This document shows, one piece after another, positions 1-7,568 of a DNA stretch of 34,330 nucleotides (positions within the stretch are counted from its first letter, which is position 1; each line of letters starts with the position of its first letter). Location of the stretch: positions 1 to 34,330 of the forward strand of contig JAKSRF010000014.1 in NCBI GenBank assembly GCA_024403755.1, read 5' to 3'. Below the pieces are notes generated by a model. That model searched no databases, had not been told where the DNA came from, and worked only from the letters and a program-made list of their open reading frames with translations. Source of the DNA: Clostridia bacterium. Lineage in GTDB: Bacteria; Bacillota; Clostridia; Saccharofermentanales; Saccharofermentanaceae. The translations under genes were made by a program, and so were the position numbers.

Positions 1-909
1 AGTCTCATCCACCTGTGGCTCACCGTACTGGGATTTGAAATAACCGTTTAATGTCTCATCATACTCGAAGAGAGCATCATCATTTGTTGGTGAGAAATAA
101 ACATTCAAATTTGTACAAGTCAAAGTGCTGTTTGCAATATCTTCAGAATCATCAGCTACATAGTTGAAGAGCATAGGAGTCTCACCGGTTCTCTCAATGT
201 TGAAATAATCAATTCCTTCGCTGATGTGTTTACCGTCTGATACAGCTGTATGCTCAAGAGCACGCTTTGAAAGCCATGTTGCATCACGCCAGAAGAAAAG
301 TCCCTCAGGGAGCTCAACTTCACCTGCAGAAGAATCCTTTTTACCGCCTGAACAATTATTTCCGTCGATATGGTCTATATCATAAGAACTGATATGATCC
401 GGAACTCTTGCATTACGACCGTAATGAATGAAAATAGAGTTGTTACCGGCAGCCAAATCAGTTGACATGATTCGTGCACTTCTTAATGAACCGATTTCAG
501 GAACAGTATTAACGTCAGCAAAAACGCAGAGAAGTCTTGTTTGTCCGCCTTCCGTCTCATACTCGTATATTGCATCCGCCTTGCTGATACCTCTTTGAGA
601 CATTGCTTTATAACAGTTATTTACTACGATGGCAACGCTTCTGTGACCAACATTTTCAGGATCCATATTCTGAATACCTGAAACAGGATTAACTGCTAAT
701 GGGTTAGAAGGATCATAAAGAGCATCCAAAGGCATAGTAGTTGTAGTTGTTGCTTCTGTAGTAGTCTCAGTTGTAGTAGCTTCTGTTGTTGTAGTTGCTA
801 CTGTTGTAGTCTCTGTTACTACAGTTGTTTCTTCTGCTTTGTTACATGCCGGAATACAGAGTGCAAATGACATAGCAGAAACAATAGATAAAATTTTCTT
901 GTGTTTCAT
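1..909 (-). CDS. DUF3048 (YerB-like) lipoprotein, C-terminus cut by window edge
   Basis: The frame is open from the ATG at 907-909 to the window edge, giving 303 residues with no stop, so the C-terminus is missing. An AGGAGGT ribosome binding site lies four bases upstream. The N-terminus is a lysine start, a hydrophobic stretch and a plausible lipobox (I-P-A-C22), so the protein is probably a lipoprotein on the outer face of the membrane; proline at -2 is atypical. Residues 25-56 are an almost pure Thr/Glu/Ala/Val linker. The rest matches the DUF3048 family (B. subtilis YerB): the motifs VPEIGSLRSAR and IFIHYGRN are family hallmarks as I know them. Biochemical function of the family is not firmly known. 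It is divergent from the LCP gene, which also acts at the envelope. Confidence 0.88.
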   Translation of the reverse strand, partial: MKHKKILSIVSAMSFALCIPACNKAEETTVVTETTTVATTTTEATTTETTTEATTTTTMPLDALYDPSNPLAVNPVSGIQNMDPENVGHRSVAIVVNNCYKAMSQRGISKADAIYEYETEGGQTRLLCVFADVNTVPEIGSLRSARIMSTDLAAGNNSIFIHYGRNARVPDHISSYDIDHIDGNNCSGGKKDSSAGEVELPEGLFFWRDATWLSKRALEHTAVSDGKHISEGIDYFNIERTGETPMLFNYVADDSEDIANSTLTCTNLNVYFSPTNDDALFEYDETLNGYFKSQYGEPQVDET

Positions 910-927
910 CTTTACCTCCTAGATAGA

Positions 928-950
928 TTTGTAAGGAAATACCTTACAAA
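928..950 (-). promoter_or_regulatory. perfect 9-bp inverted repeat in the leader of the DUF3048 gene
   Basis: TTTGTAAGG, five bases, then CCTTACAAA form a perfect inverted repeat. It lies between the -10 box and the ribosome binding site, so it would fall near the 5' end of the transcript. It could be an operator for a dimeric repressor or an mRNA-stabilising 5' hairpin. No U-run follows it, so it is not a terminator. Confidence 0.55.
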
Positions 951-962
951 GATGACATTGAG

Positions 963-991
963 ATTATATCATTCTTTATTCGAAATACAAA
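963..991 (-). promoter_or_regulatory. extended -10 promoter for the DUF3048 lipoprotein
   Basis: On the minus strand, TATAAT (963-968) is preceded by TG at the extended -10 position (TGATATAAT). A poor -35-like TTTGTA (986-991) lies 17 bases upstream. Extended -10 promoters tolerate weak -35 boxes. A TTGACT is present at 996-1001 but is 27 bases from the -10, too far to be used with it. Confidence 0.6.
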
Positions 992-1017
992 AAAAAGTCA
1001 AAAATGTTTTCTTAAGT

Positions 1018-1046
1018 TTGAGTTTTTCGTCAGTGTGGTATAAAAT
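1018..1046 (+). promoter_or_regulatory. candidate promoter for the LCP gene
   Basis: TTGAGT (1018-1023) and TAAAAT (1041-1046) are separated by 17 bases and lie about 50 bases before the start codon of the LCP gene. Nothing else in this intergenic stretch looks better on the plus strand. Confidence 0.5.
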
Positions 1047-1095
1047 ATCGCTTGGTAAATATAATTTACTGTGAATTTTATTGAGGTGAAAGTTA

Positions 1096-2169
1096 ATGAC
1101 AAATAGTAGAAAAAGCTCAAAAGTAAAGAACTTCTTTATACGTTTCTTTGCGATTCTTTTGGGATTGTTCTGTGGTGTTGTGTTGTACGCTTTTAAATTA
1201 TTGGGTGGGTTTAATTATGTTATGACTCCTATCGTAGATGAGGAGGATTATGAATTGGTATCGATTGGAGAGAGCGGAAGCTTCAGCGGCGGAGATGTCG
1301 ATTCTTCGTGGGCTGACGGCGGACATACCAGAGTGTATGTTGATCCTAATCATCCGATTATCAAAGTCGATCAAATAGATCCGAATGTGGAGAATATTCT
1401 TGTTTTCGGTGTTGATTCAAGAGGTACAAATGATTATCAGTGTCGTTCAGACTGTATGATGGTTGTATCTATTAACAAGAAAGAGAATACTGTAAAACTT
1501 ATATCACTTATGCGTGATATCGGTGTTTATATAGGTGATACCGATGAGTCTGCATCATCTTCTTTGGATAAGTTAACTCATGCCTATGCATATGGCGGTG
1601 TCGGTCTTATGATTAATACCATCAACAGAAATTTCGGTTTGGATATACAGCGATTTGCAATGCTGGATTTTGGCAGTGCTGCTGATGTGATTGATTTGGT
1701 GGGCGGTATTACTATCGATGTTCAGAGTTCGGAAGTTAAATACGCAAATGCCTGTATTACTGAATTGAATCAGATTTCCGGTAAGGATGCACCTTTGCTT
1801 ACTTCCGGCGGAACACAGGTTTTGAACGGAACACAGGCTATAGGTTGGTCAAGAATCCGTTATCTGGATTCTGATTTTGTACGAACTTCAAGACAAAGAA
1901 CAGTTGCTACTGCTTTGATTTCTAAAGTATCGAGTATGTCTAAGATATATCAGCTCGGATTAATTGAGGATTCTGCAGGCATGTTTGAGACTAATATGCA
2001 GTCTTTGGATTTGACGAGAGTCGGATTGAATGCGGTTGCGGGCGCCGATAATATACAGGAATACAGAGTTCCTGAAGATAATCTGTATTCTGTTCAACAA
2101 AATCCATGGATGATGATTCTTGATTGGGATTCTCAATTGGAATTACTTCATGAATTTATATGGGGGTAA
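1096..2169 (+). CDS. LytR-CpsA-Psr (LCP) family cell-wall glycopolymer transferase
   Basis: A 357-residue protein with a short basic N-terminus, one membrane segment (about residues 12-35) and an outer LCP domain from about residue 98. LCP enzymes move glycopolymers such as teichoic acids or capsule from a lipid carrier to peptidoglycan. Visible family motifs are NILVFGVDSRG, the arginine/aspartate pair in CRSD (R118, D119), SLMRDIGVYI (R140, D141), and the late motif RIRYLDSDFVRTSRQR near residues 253-268, which carries the arginines that bind the lipid pyrophosphate. The ATG at 1096 has a GAGGTGAA site just upstream. The stop lies two bases before the ATG of the next gene, so the two are probably cotranscribed. 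Which polymer it transfers cannot be told from sequence. Confidence 0.93.
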   Translation: MTNSRKSSKVKNFFIRFFAILLGLFCGVVLYAFKLLGGFNYVMTPIVDEEDYELVSIGESGSFSGGDVDSSWADGGHTRVYVDPNHPIIKVDQIDPNVENILVFGVDSRGTNDYQCRSDCMMVVSINKKENTVKLISLMRDIGVYIGDTDESASSSLDKLTHAYAYGGVGLMINTINRNFGLDIQRFAMLDFGSAADVIDLVGGITIDVQSSEVKYANACITELNQISGKDAPLLTSGGTQVLNGTQAIGWSRIRYLDSDFVRTSRQRTVATALISKVSSMSKIYQLGLIEDSAGMFETNMQSLDLTRVGLNAVAGADNIQEYRVPEDNLYSVQQNPWMMILDWDSQLELLHEFIWG

Positions 2170-2171
2170 TT

Positions 2172-4007
2172 ATGAGTAAGACAAATTCAACATGTATCTG
2201 TGAGACTAATCAGGTTGTCAATGAACCGCAGGAAAATGTGTTTTTCTTTCAGACTTACAGGACTATTAATGATTTTCCGGGTGAGTTTTTAAGAAGTGCA
2301 AAGTCAACCGCTCCTATTCAGATTTGTGCAATGTTTTCATGTTACGGACCTGACAGTATCGGAGCTAAATTGAATATTATGCTCAATGAGGAGTTGAACA
2401 GAATTGTTGAGTCTTACGCCAATAAGTCTGTATTGGATTTCGAAAGCTTCAGCAATCAGGTTATTAATGTACTTAATTTAAAGGTATGTAATGCTTCTGT
2501 ATCTTCCGGCGGACAGAAACTTCAGGTCTCAATGACACTCCTTCTTATTGAAGGTGATACTCTGCGTGTAATAAGTGTCGGCAATACAAAAGCAGTTCTC
2601 ATAAGAGATAATAAGATTTTGTCTCTTACTGAAGACCAGACTCTTGCTCATCGATATGTTCAGATGGGTGCCATTACACCTGAACAGGAAGCTACGCATC
2701 CTGACAGAATGACTCTTACTCAGTATCTTGGTAAAATGCCGCAAGACGGAGACGTTCAGGCAGATAAGAGAGTTCACCTCAAATTAAAGGATAATGATGA
2801 GATATGTCTTATGGGTTTGGGTTTGTCCAAGAAGTTACCGGCTAATATTCGTAATAGCTTGCTAATAAGACCTACACAGACTGAGACAAAGGCAAAAGAG
2901 ATTATATCTTCTGCATATAATTACGGAATTAAGGCCGGTCTTTCCATTATCTTAATTAAGATTGAATCCACGTTTTTGTTACCGGGTGATGCCGTTTTCG
3001 GAAATGCTTCTGCTGATTCGGTTAAATCTGCAGATAAATTTGAGGAAAGAGTTTCTGCTGAGCGAAAAGAAAGCAAAGTAGATAATGAGGTTCATGATAA
3101 GAGTCGAAGATCTGTTCCCGTTAACAGCGAAAATGATGACGGTGAGACAAAAAATATATTCAGTTCAAATGCTAAATCCGATTATAAAGAGTCGGTAAAT
3201 AAAAAAAATAAAACTAAGGAATCAAAAGCTATGCCGGCTGACAGTAAAAAAGAAAAAATAAAGAATGTGTTTATCCCGATAATTTTGTTCCTGGTATTCG
3301 TAGGTGTAGGTTACGGTGCTACATATTTGGTTTTTAATGCAAGCGATATTATCGGAAAAGTTGCACCGACTTCAGGCGAGATTGAGAATGAACAAAAAGT
3401 GATGTACGTATCTAATGATAACACACCGGTTTATTCTTCTGAGGATTTGGAGAGTACGATTATTGCGTATTTGTCCAAAGGTGATGCTGTAAATGTTGTT
3501 TCACAGGGTGAATCATTCTCCAATATTTCTACAGAAGGCGGAATTGTCGGTTTTATATTGAATGTTCAAATCAGTGAGGAAGATCCGACGCTTGAAGAAA
3601 TGTTAGAGACAATTAATGAAGATTTAACCTATCCGGAAACTGAATCATTAGTAGTTGAGACAACTGTCGCCGATACTGAGAGTACTGAAGATACGTCAGA
3701 GGAAGAGACAACAGAGGAGACTGTTGCTGAAACAACAGTTGAGACAACTGCAGAAACTGCCGCTGAAACTACAGCTGAAACAACAGCAGAGACAACTGCA
3801 GAAACTACAGCTGAGACAACAGCTGAAACAACTGAAGAGACTACGGCTGAGACTACTCCGGTAACAATGGAGACAACAGCAGAGACAACTGTAGAAACTA
3901 CAGCTGAAACGACTGCTGAAACAACAGAAGCAACTGAGGCTGAGCCTGCCGAGACGCCGGCTGATACACCTTCCGATGATGGAAATGCGGATGCAGGTGA
4001 GAATTAA
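2172..4007 (+). CDS. membrane-anchored PP2C-like pseudophosphatase with SH3-like outer domain and Thr/Glu repeat tail
   Basis: I chose the ATG at 2172 (611 residues); the ATG at 2160 overlaps the LCP stop and leaves no room for the GGGGG site at 2162-2166. Residues about 22-263 resemble PP2C phosphatases: GNTKAVLIRDNKILSLTED, then an MGAITPEQEATHPDRMTLTQYLG-like stretch, matches GDSRAYLI..LTEDHSL..HP.RN.LTRALG. The metal-binding sites look lost: the DGMGGH position reads SCYGPDS, the SDGL position reads GLGL, and the final DN position reads KAGLS. A charged linker (270-360), one membrane segment (about 364-388), a bacterial SH3-like domain (about 405-470) and a Thr/Glu/Ala repeat tail (about 495-595) follow. 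Predicted topology is PP2C domain inside, SH3 and tail outside. Probably a non-catalytic signalling or scaffold protein linked to wall assembly; no known name fits. Confidence 0.8.
   Translation: MSKTNSTCICETNQVVNEPQENVFFFQTYRTINDFPGEFLRSAKSTAPIQICAMFSCYGPDSIGAKLNIMLNEELNRIVESYANKSVLDFESFSNQVINVLNLKVCNASVSSGGQKLQVSMTLLLIEGDTLRVISVGNTKAVLIRDNKILSLTEDQTLAHRYVQMGAITPEQEATHPDRMTLTQYLGKMPQDGDVQADKRVHLKLKDNDEICLMGLGLSKKLPANIRNSLLIRPTQTETKAKEIISSAYNYGIKAGLSIILIKIESTFLLPGDAVFGNASADSVKSADKFEERVSAERKESKVDNEVHDKSRRSVPVNSENDDGETKNIFSSNAKSDYKESVNKKNKTKESKAMPADSKKEKIKNVFIPIILFLVFVGVGYGATYLVFNASDIIGKVAPTSGEIENEQKVMYVSNDNTPVYSSEDLESTIIAYLSKGDAVNVVSQGESFSNISTEGGIVGFILNVQISEEDPTLEEMLETINEDLTYPETESLVVETTVADTESTEDTSEEETTEETVAETTVETTAETAAETTAETTAETTAETTAETTAETTEETTAETTPVTMETTAETTVETTAETTAETTEATEAEPAETPADTPSDDGNADAGEN
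3728..3945 (+). repeat. in-frame tandem repeat encoding (E-T-T-A/V)n
   Basis: A run of 12-base units of the form GA(A/G)-AC(A/T)-AC-GCN encodes Glu-Thr-Thr-Ala/Val over and over at the C-terminus of the pseudophosphatase-like protein. Codons vary between units (gaa/gag, aca/act, gca/gct), so the protein repeat is kept while the DNA has drifted; a recent slippage event would give identical units. The same region opens a Leu/Gln-rich frame in another phase that has no meaning. Confidence 0.85.
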
Positions 4008-4372
4008 TTTTTACTTAGATTAAAAGGCGTATTTATAGAGAATCATGGAGTTAACAGCCGGTAATCACTGCACGGAATTTATGGGATGCATTAAATCTGT
4101 GTCAGTTTTGACATACTTAAGCCATTTGATGAAATCTGCTTCGGTTCTTCAATGATTGCTGGGAGTAAATAGTCTATAAAGGCGCATATTAATTCTAACG
4201 TTTGAGTTGTAAAGTACATGAAATTCAACGGAAAATATGATTTTTGAAGAAAAGGCAATTATACTGTTGTCAATTCCGATAGCGCAAAAAAAACTCCCAT
4301 ACCTTTTTATAGATACGGGAGTCACATAATACGTAATCTAAAATGATGATATGCTAATCAGAGACAATTAAA
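4008..4372. other. 365-base gene-free gap between convergent genes
   Basis: This gap holds the lysC terminator (4286-4322) and otherwise no recognisable gene. A 36-codon ATG frame exists at 4045-4155 on plus but has no convincing ribosome binding site and no recognisable motif. I see no hairpin with a U-run that would end the upstream plus-strand gene. It could hold a decayed gene or a small RNA; the sequence alone does not decide. Confidence 0.5.
4286..4322 (-). terminator. rho-independent terminator of lysC
   Basis: Read on the minus strand, ACTCCCGTATC pairs with GGTATGGGAGT (11 pairs, two of them G-U), with an eight-base A-rich loop, followed by a run of eight T on the minus strand. It starts about 50 bases past the lysC stop. 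The plus strand has no T-run after the hairpin, so it works in one direction only. Confidence 0.9.
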
Positions 4373-5725
4373 TTAATATCTGAAAAGTTCCTTATAAAGA
4401 ACACGTACAGCATATTTGCAATAAGCTTCAGATACACCGAACATCATTGAAATCTCAGAAGCGCCCTGGTTAACAATCTTAAGGTTAATTCCTGCATTTC
4501 CTAAAGCTGATGCTGCTCGAGCCATAATGCCGACAGAATTAGCCATTGCCTGTCCTACAATCATTACTATGGCAAGATCTCTTTCAACAGAAACGGAATC
4601 AACATTCATTTCACTGTATATTTTTTTCAATACACGGTCTTGTTTCTCTTCTGTGAAATTCTTTTTTCTGATAATAAATGTAATTGAGTCTATTCCTGAA
4701 GGCATATGCTCAATAGAGATTCCTTCATCACTGAATATCTTCAAAAGATTCATAACGAATCCGATTTGTCTGTTCATGAGATATTTGTTAATTGTAACGG
4801 TACAAAATCCGCTTTCGCCGGCAATACCGGTGACAAGAGAATCATAATGAGTTCTCTTGGATACAATCTTAGTTCCTGAAGATGAAGGATTATTTGTATT
4901 CTTAATATGAACCGGAATTCCTCTTACGAATACAGGATATAAGGCTTCTTCGTGTAACACGTTAAAACCTGCATATGCGAGCTCTCTCATCTCATCATAG
5001 GTTATCTCGGTTATAGGGAAAGGGTTGTTTACAAGTCTCGGATCTACGGCAAATACATTGTCTACATCGGTCCAGTTCTCATATACGTCAGCTTTTACGG
5101 CACCTGCAAGGATGGAACCTGTGATGTCAGAACCACCACGTGAGAACGTAATAATCTCGCCCTCCTTTGAATAACCGTAAAAACCCGGGAAAATGCAGAT
5201 TTTGTCACTTGTTGCAAGTGAGGAAAGATTTGCATATGACTCATTAAGTATAACTGCTTTGCCGTTTGCATCATGCTTAAGGAAAAGACCTTTCTCCTTA
5301 GGATTACAATACTCGGCAGGAACGTCTATGGAATTAAGATATTTTGCAACGAGTCGTGCACAACAATCTTCACCCATAGCCTTTACTGAATCAAGATACT
5401 TAACATCATTTGTATAAGATGCTGAAGCTGTAGTTCTGAGTGTATTCTCAATTTCCGGAAGTACATCCGATATATTTAAATCAGAAGTGATACTGTTAAA
5501 ACGCTCAATTACTGCTTTAATTTCTTTCTCATAGTCATTGCCTGCCAAACGAGCTTTGGCAACAGCAATAAGTAAATCTGTTACTTTGATATCGTCTTTT
5601 GTTCTTTTACCCGGCGCTGAGACAACTACTATTCTCTTTTCGGGATCGGACAGAACAATGTCACAAACCTTTTTTATCTGAAATGCATCTGCAAGTGAAG
5701 AACCACCGAATTTTGCAACCTTCAT
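4373..5725 (-). CDS. lysC: aspartate kinase (aspartokinase)
   Basis: A 450-residue aspartate kinase, which phosphorylates L-aspartate with ATP, the first step toward lysine, threonine, methionine and diaminopimelate for peptidoglycan. The N-terminal KFGGSSLAD motif binds ATP; the active-site motif FSRGGSDITGS and the following WTDVDNVFAVDPR stretch are typical. The C-terminal part (about 305-450) has the two ACT domains that sense the end-product amino acid. The length and the long N-terminal insertion fit the longer single-chain class (B. subtilis YclM / E. coli LysC type), not the alpha/beta class. AAGGAG lies before the ATG. It stands alone, divergent from yqeG, with its own promoter and terminator. 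No lysine riboswitch is visible in the 149-base leader region. The symbol is by family; yclM would also be apt. Confidence 0.93.
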   Translation of the reverse strand: MKVAKFGGSSLADAFQIKKVCDIVLSDPEKRIVVVSAPGKRTKDDIKVTDLLIAVAKARLAGNDYEKEIKAVIERFNSITSDLNISDVLPEIENTLRTTASASYTNDVKYLDSVKAMGEDCCARLVAKYLNSIDVPAEYCNPKEKGLFLKHDANGKAVILNESYANLSSLATSDKICIFPGFYGYSKEGEIITFSRGGSDITGSILAGAVKADVYENWTDVDNVFAVDPRLVNNPFPITEITYDEMRELAYAGFNVLHEEALYPVFVRGIPVHIKNTNNPSSSGTKIVSKRTHYDSLVTGIAGESGFCTVTINKYLMNRQIGFVMNLLKIFSDEGISIEHMPSGIDSITFIIRKKNFTEEKQDRVLKKIYSEMNVDSVSVERDLAIVMIVGQAMANSVGIMARAASALGNAGINLKIVNQGASEISMMFGVSEAYCKYAVRVLYKELFRY

Positions 5726-5766
5726 AATATGCTCCTTGAATATTTATATAGATATAAAACGTTTCT

Positions 5767-5794
5767 ATAATAGCACAAGATTTACATTTTGAAA
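5767..5794 (-). promoter_or_regulatory. candidate extended -10 promoter of lysC
   Basis: On the minus strand TGCTATTAT (5767-5775) is an extended -10 box. A weak -35-like TTTCAA (5789-5794) lies 16 bases upstream. It is about 40 bases before the lysC start codon. Confidence 0.5.
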
Positions 5795-5812
5795 TACCGA
5801 TATGCAAAAAAC

Positions 5813-5841
5813 TTGATTTTATAGCGAAAAATCGTTATAAA
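5813..5841 (+). promoter_or_regulatory. promoter of the yqeG-like gene
   Basis: TTGATT (5813-5818) and TATAAA (5836-5841) are spaced by exactly 17 bases and end 33 bases before the ATG at 5875. It is back-to-back with the lysC promoter. Confidence 0.65.
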
Positions 5842-5874
5842 TATAGCTTGCAGGGAGTGACAGCGAGGTAGAAC

Positions 5875-6381
5875 ATGAAAATTTTTAAAGCAATGATTCC
5901 AAACGAAGTATGGCCTAAGGTAGTAGAGATTCCTATAGTAAATCTTAACCAATTAAAAGATAAGGGGATAAGGGTAGCGTTTCTTGACTATGATAATACC
6001 ATTGACATTGACCGTTCCACAGCACCGAGTGATTACAGTCTTGATTGCATAAATTATCTCGAGATGAACGGTTTTAAGTGTTGTTTGGTGTCAAATGCAA
6101 AATCCTCAAGATCATCGGTAATTGCAAAGGAACTGGGGCTTCCTTCTGTTAATTGTGCACATAAGCCGCGTACAGACGGTGTTAAAAGAGCAATGGAATT
6201 AATGAATGCGACAAATAACGAATGTGTGATGATAGGTGATCAGATTTTTACAGATGTAATGGCAGGTAACTTGGCCGGTTGCTATACGATTATGGTGGAG
6301 AAGTACCAACCAAAAGAGATATGGTATGTAAAAATTAAGCGTCCTTTCGAGAAAATTGTTAGGTTAATTGCACGATTTTGA
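5875..6381 (+). CDS. yqeG: YqeG-family HAD-IIIA phosphatase
   Basis: A 168-residue soluble protein with the full set of HAD motifs: FLDYDNT (nucleophile D38, acid/base D40), LVSN with S73, HKP with K97, and MIGDQIFTD with D122 and D127. The size and the sequence around DYDNT match the YqeG family (HAD superfamily, subfamily IIIA). Known HAD-IIIA enzymes hydrolyse phosphate esters; the physiological substrate of YqeG is not established to my knowledge, though a plant and cyanobacterial relative acts as a phosphatidylglycerophosphate phosphatase. In many Firmicutes yqeG precedes yqeH and aroE; here it stands before efp instead, with a promoter of its own. GAGGTAG lies before the ATG. Confidence 0.88.
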   Translation: MKIFKAMIPNEVWPKVVEIPIVNLNQLKDKGIRVAFLDYDNTIDIDRSTAPSDYSLDCINYLEMNGFKCCLVSNAKSSRSSVIAKELGLPSVNCAHKPRTDGVKRAMELMNATNNECVMIGDQIFTDVMAGNLAGCYTIMVEKYQPKEIWYVKIKRPFEKIVRLIARF

Positions 6382-6421
6382 CGTGTATTTGTATAATTGA
6401 TGAAATAAATACTTGCAGGAT

Positions 6422-6449
6422 TTGCATTTTTCAATTAAAATACCATAAT
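6422..6449 (+). promoter_or_regulatory. candidate promoter of efp
   Basis: TTGCAT (6422-6427) and CATAAT (6444-6449) with a 16-base spacer lie about 60 bases upstream of the efp start. Confidence 0.5.
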
Positions 6450-6508
6450 GCAAACAAGCGTGTAGAAATGCGTTTTAATATTTTTATTTTTTTTATAAGG
6501 AGATCAGT

Positions 6509-7066
6509 ATGATTAGTGCAGGTGATTTCAGAAACGGTATGTGTTTTGAGATGGATGGTCAGGTATTCTCAGTTGTTGAGTTTCAGCATGTTAAGCCGGG
6601 TAAGGGTGCTGCTTTTGTTAGAACAAAGTACAGAAATGTAAAGACAGGTTCTGTAGTTGAAAGAAGCTTTAACCCAAATGAGAAGTTTGAGCAGGCTCAG
6701 CTTGACAGAAATGATATGCAGTATATCTATGCTGACGGTGATTTGTATTACTTCATGGATCAGGAAACATATGATCAGCGTCCTATTAACGTTTCTGTTA
6801 TTGGTGATAATGTTAAGTTCCTTAAAGAGGCTATGATTTGTAAGGTTATGTCATACAAGGGCGAGATTTTCTCTGTTGAGCTTCCTATTACAGTAGAGCT
6901 TGAAATCGTTGATTGCGAGCCTGGTGTAAAGGGCGATACAGCTACTAATGCTACAAAGAACGCTACTTTGGAGACAGGTGCTGTTGTTAAGGTTCCTTTG
7001 TTTGTTAACCAGAACGAGATTATCCGTATCGATACACGTACAGGTGAGTATCTCGAGAGAGTATAA
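6509..7066 (+). CDS. efp: elongation factor P
   Basis: EF-P (185 residues, the usual length) binds ribosomes stalled on runs of prolines and restores peptide-bond formation. The three-barrel fold is evident: an N-terminal KOW-like domain with [11 protein letters not shown], a middle OB domain, and the C-terminal domain ending [17 protein letters not shown] and [14 protein letters not shown], which is diagnostic. The tip of the first domain reads KPGKGAAF, with lysine 32 as the residue that would be modified. The surrounding residues resemble the B. subtilis type of EF-P rather than the arginine-rhamnosylated type; the modifying enzyme is not in this window. AAGGAG precedes the ATG. Codon use is strongly biased (for example CGT for Arg in places and GTT/GCT), fitting high expression. 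Confidence 0.97.
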   Translation: MISAGDFRNGMCFEMDGQVFSVVEFQHVKPGKGAAFVRTKYRNVKTGSVVERSFNPNEKFEQAQLDRNDMQYIYADGDLYYFMDQETYDQRPINVSVIGDNVKFLKEAMICKVMSYKGEIFSVELPITVELEIVDCEPGVKGDTATNATKNATLETGAVVKVPLFVNQNEIIRIDTRTGEYLERV

Positions 7067-7085
7067 TTTAAAACTTTAATATATT

Positions 7086-7119
7086 TTCAGCCGACAATAT
7101 ATTGCTATTGTCGGCTGAA
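7086..7119 (+). terminator. perfect 14-bp stem-loop after efp, probable terminator
   Basis: TTCAGCCGACAATA, six loop bases, then TATTGTCGGCTGAA form a perfect inverted repeat starting 20 bases after the efp stop. The T-run expected of an intrinsic terminator is absent on both strands (plus continues TGTATATATAC), so it may be a weak terminator or a 3' end protecting hairpin. Confidence 0.55.
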
Positions 7120-7170
7120 TGTATATATACTATGTTTGTATTTTGAAATTTGAATATTTGAGGTGTTCCG

Positions 7171-7554
7171 ATGGATAGTTCCGTTAATGATTCAATTAAA
7201 GGAGATCGCTCCTTAACACAGGGCTTTGTTGCGCAGTATGCTGCTGAAGCGGCTGCACAGATTGACGGTGTTGCTTCATTGGCATCCTCATTTGCAGTTG
7301 CGCTTAAAGAAAAGGCAGGAGTTGTGCATGAGGGTAAAGGTGTTCGTGTAGTTTTTTATGACGATAATACGAACTCAGTTGCTATTACGGTATATCCTGT
7401 CATTTTTTATGGTAAAATAATACCTGAGGTTGCCTGGTCAATACAGGAAAGAGTTAAAATGGATGTTGAGAAGTTTACAGGACTCAATGTCGAGAGCGTA
7501 GATGTTCATGTGTGCGGTGTTGTTGAGGCTCCGTCAGTGACTGATACGATTTAA
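7171..7554 (+). CDS. Asp23/Gls24 family envelope stress protein
   Basis: A 127-residue protein with the Asp23/Gls24 (DUF322, YqhY/YloU) fold: an N-terminal VAQYAAEAAAQIDGVASL helix, a VAITVYPVIFYGKIIPEVAW-like strand-helix, and a C-terminal VKMDVEKFTGLNVESVDVHV segment. Asp23 in S. aureus is an abundant membrane-associated protein linked to cell-envelope stress and held by AmaP. GAGGTG lies before the ATG. It is followed within 14 bases by the AmaP-like gene and then by a DUF2273 gene, the same trio as in S. aureus, so a membrane complex of the three is a reasonable inference. Exact molecular function is unknown. Confidence 0.87.
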   Translation: MDSSVNDSIKGDRSLTQGFVAQYAAEAAAQIDGVASLASSFAVALKEKAGVVHEGKGVRVVFYDDNTNSVAITVYPVIFYGKIIPEVAWSIQERVKMDVEKFTGLNVESVDVHVCGVVEAPSVTDTI

Positions 7555-7568
7555 AAGAGGTGTATTTG

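Noticed and set aside
2160..2171. Upstream ATG for the pseudophosphatase-like gene
   Set aside because: It overlaps the LCP stop and would use up the GGGGG ribosome binding site; ATG 2172 is better placed.
3655..3864. Plus-strand frame encoding a Leu/Gln/Arg-rich peptide
   Set aside because: It is the alternate phase of the Thr/Glu repeat and has no independent support.
4045..4155. 36-codon ATG frame in the gap after the repeat-tail gene
   Set aside because: Weak ribosome binding site, no recognisable motif, and a length easily reached by chance; kept only as a note on the gap.
5726..5874. Lysine riboswitch before lysC
   Set aside because: The whole divergent region is 149 bases and shared with the yqeG promoter, too short for an L-box, and no conserved L-box pattern is seen.
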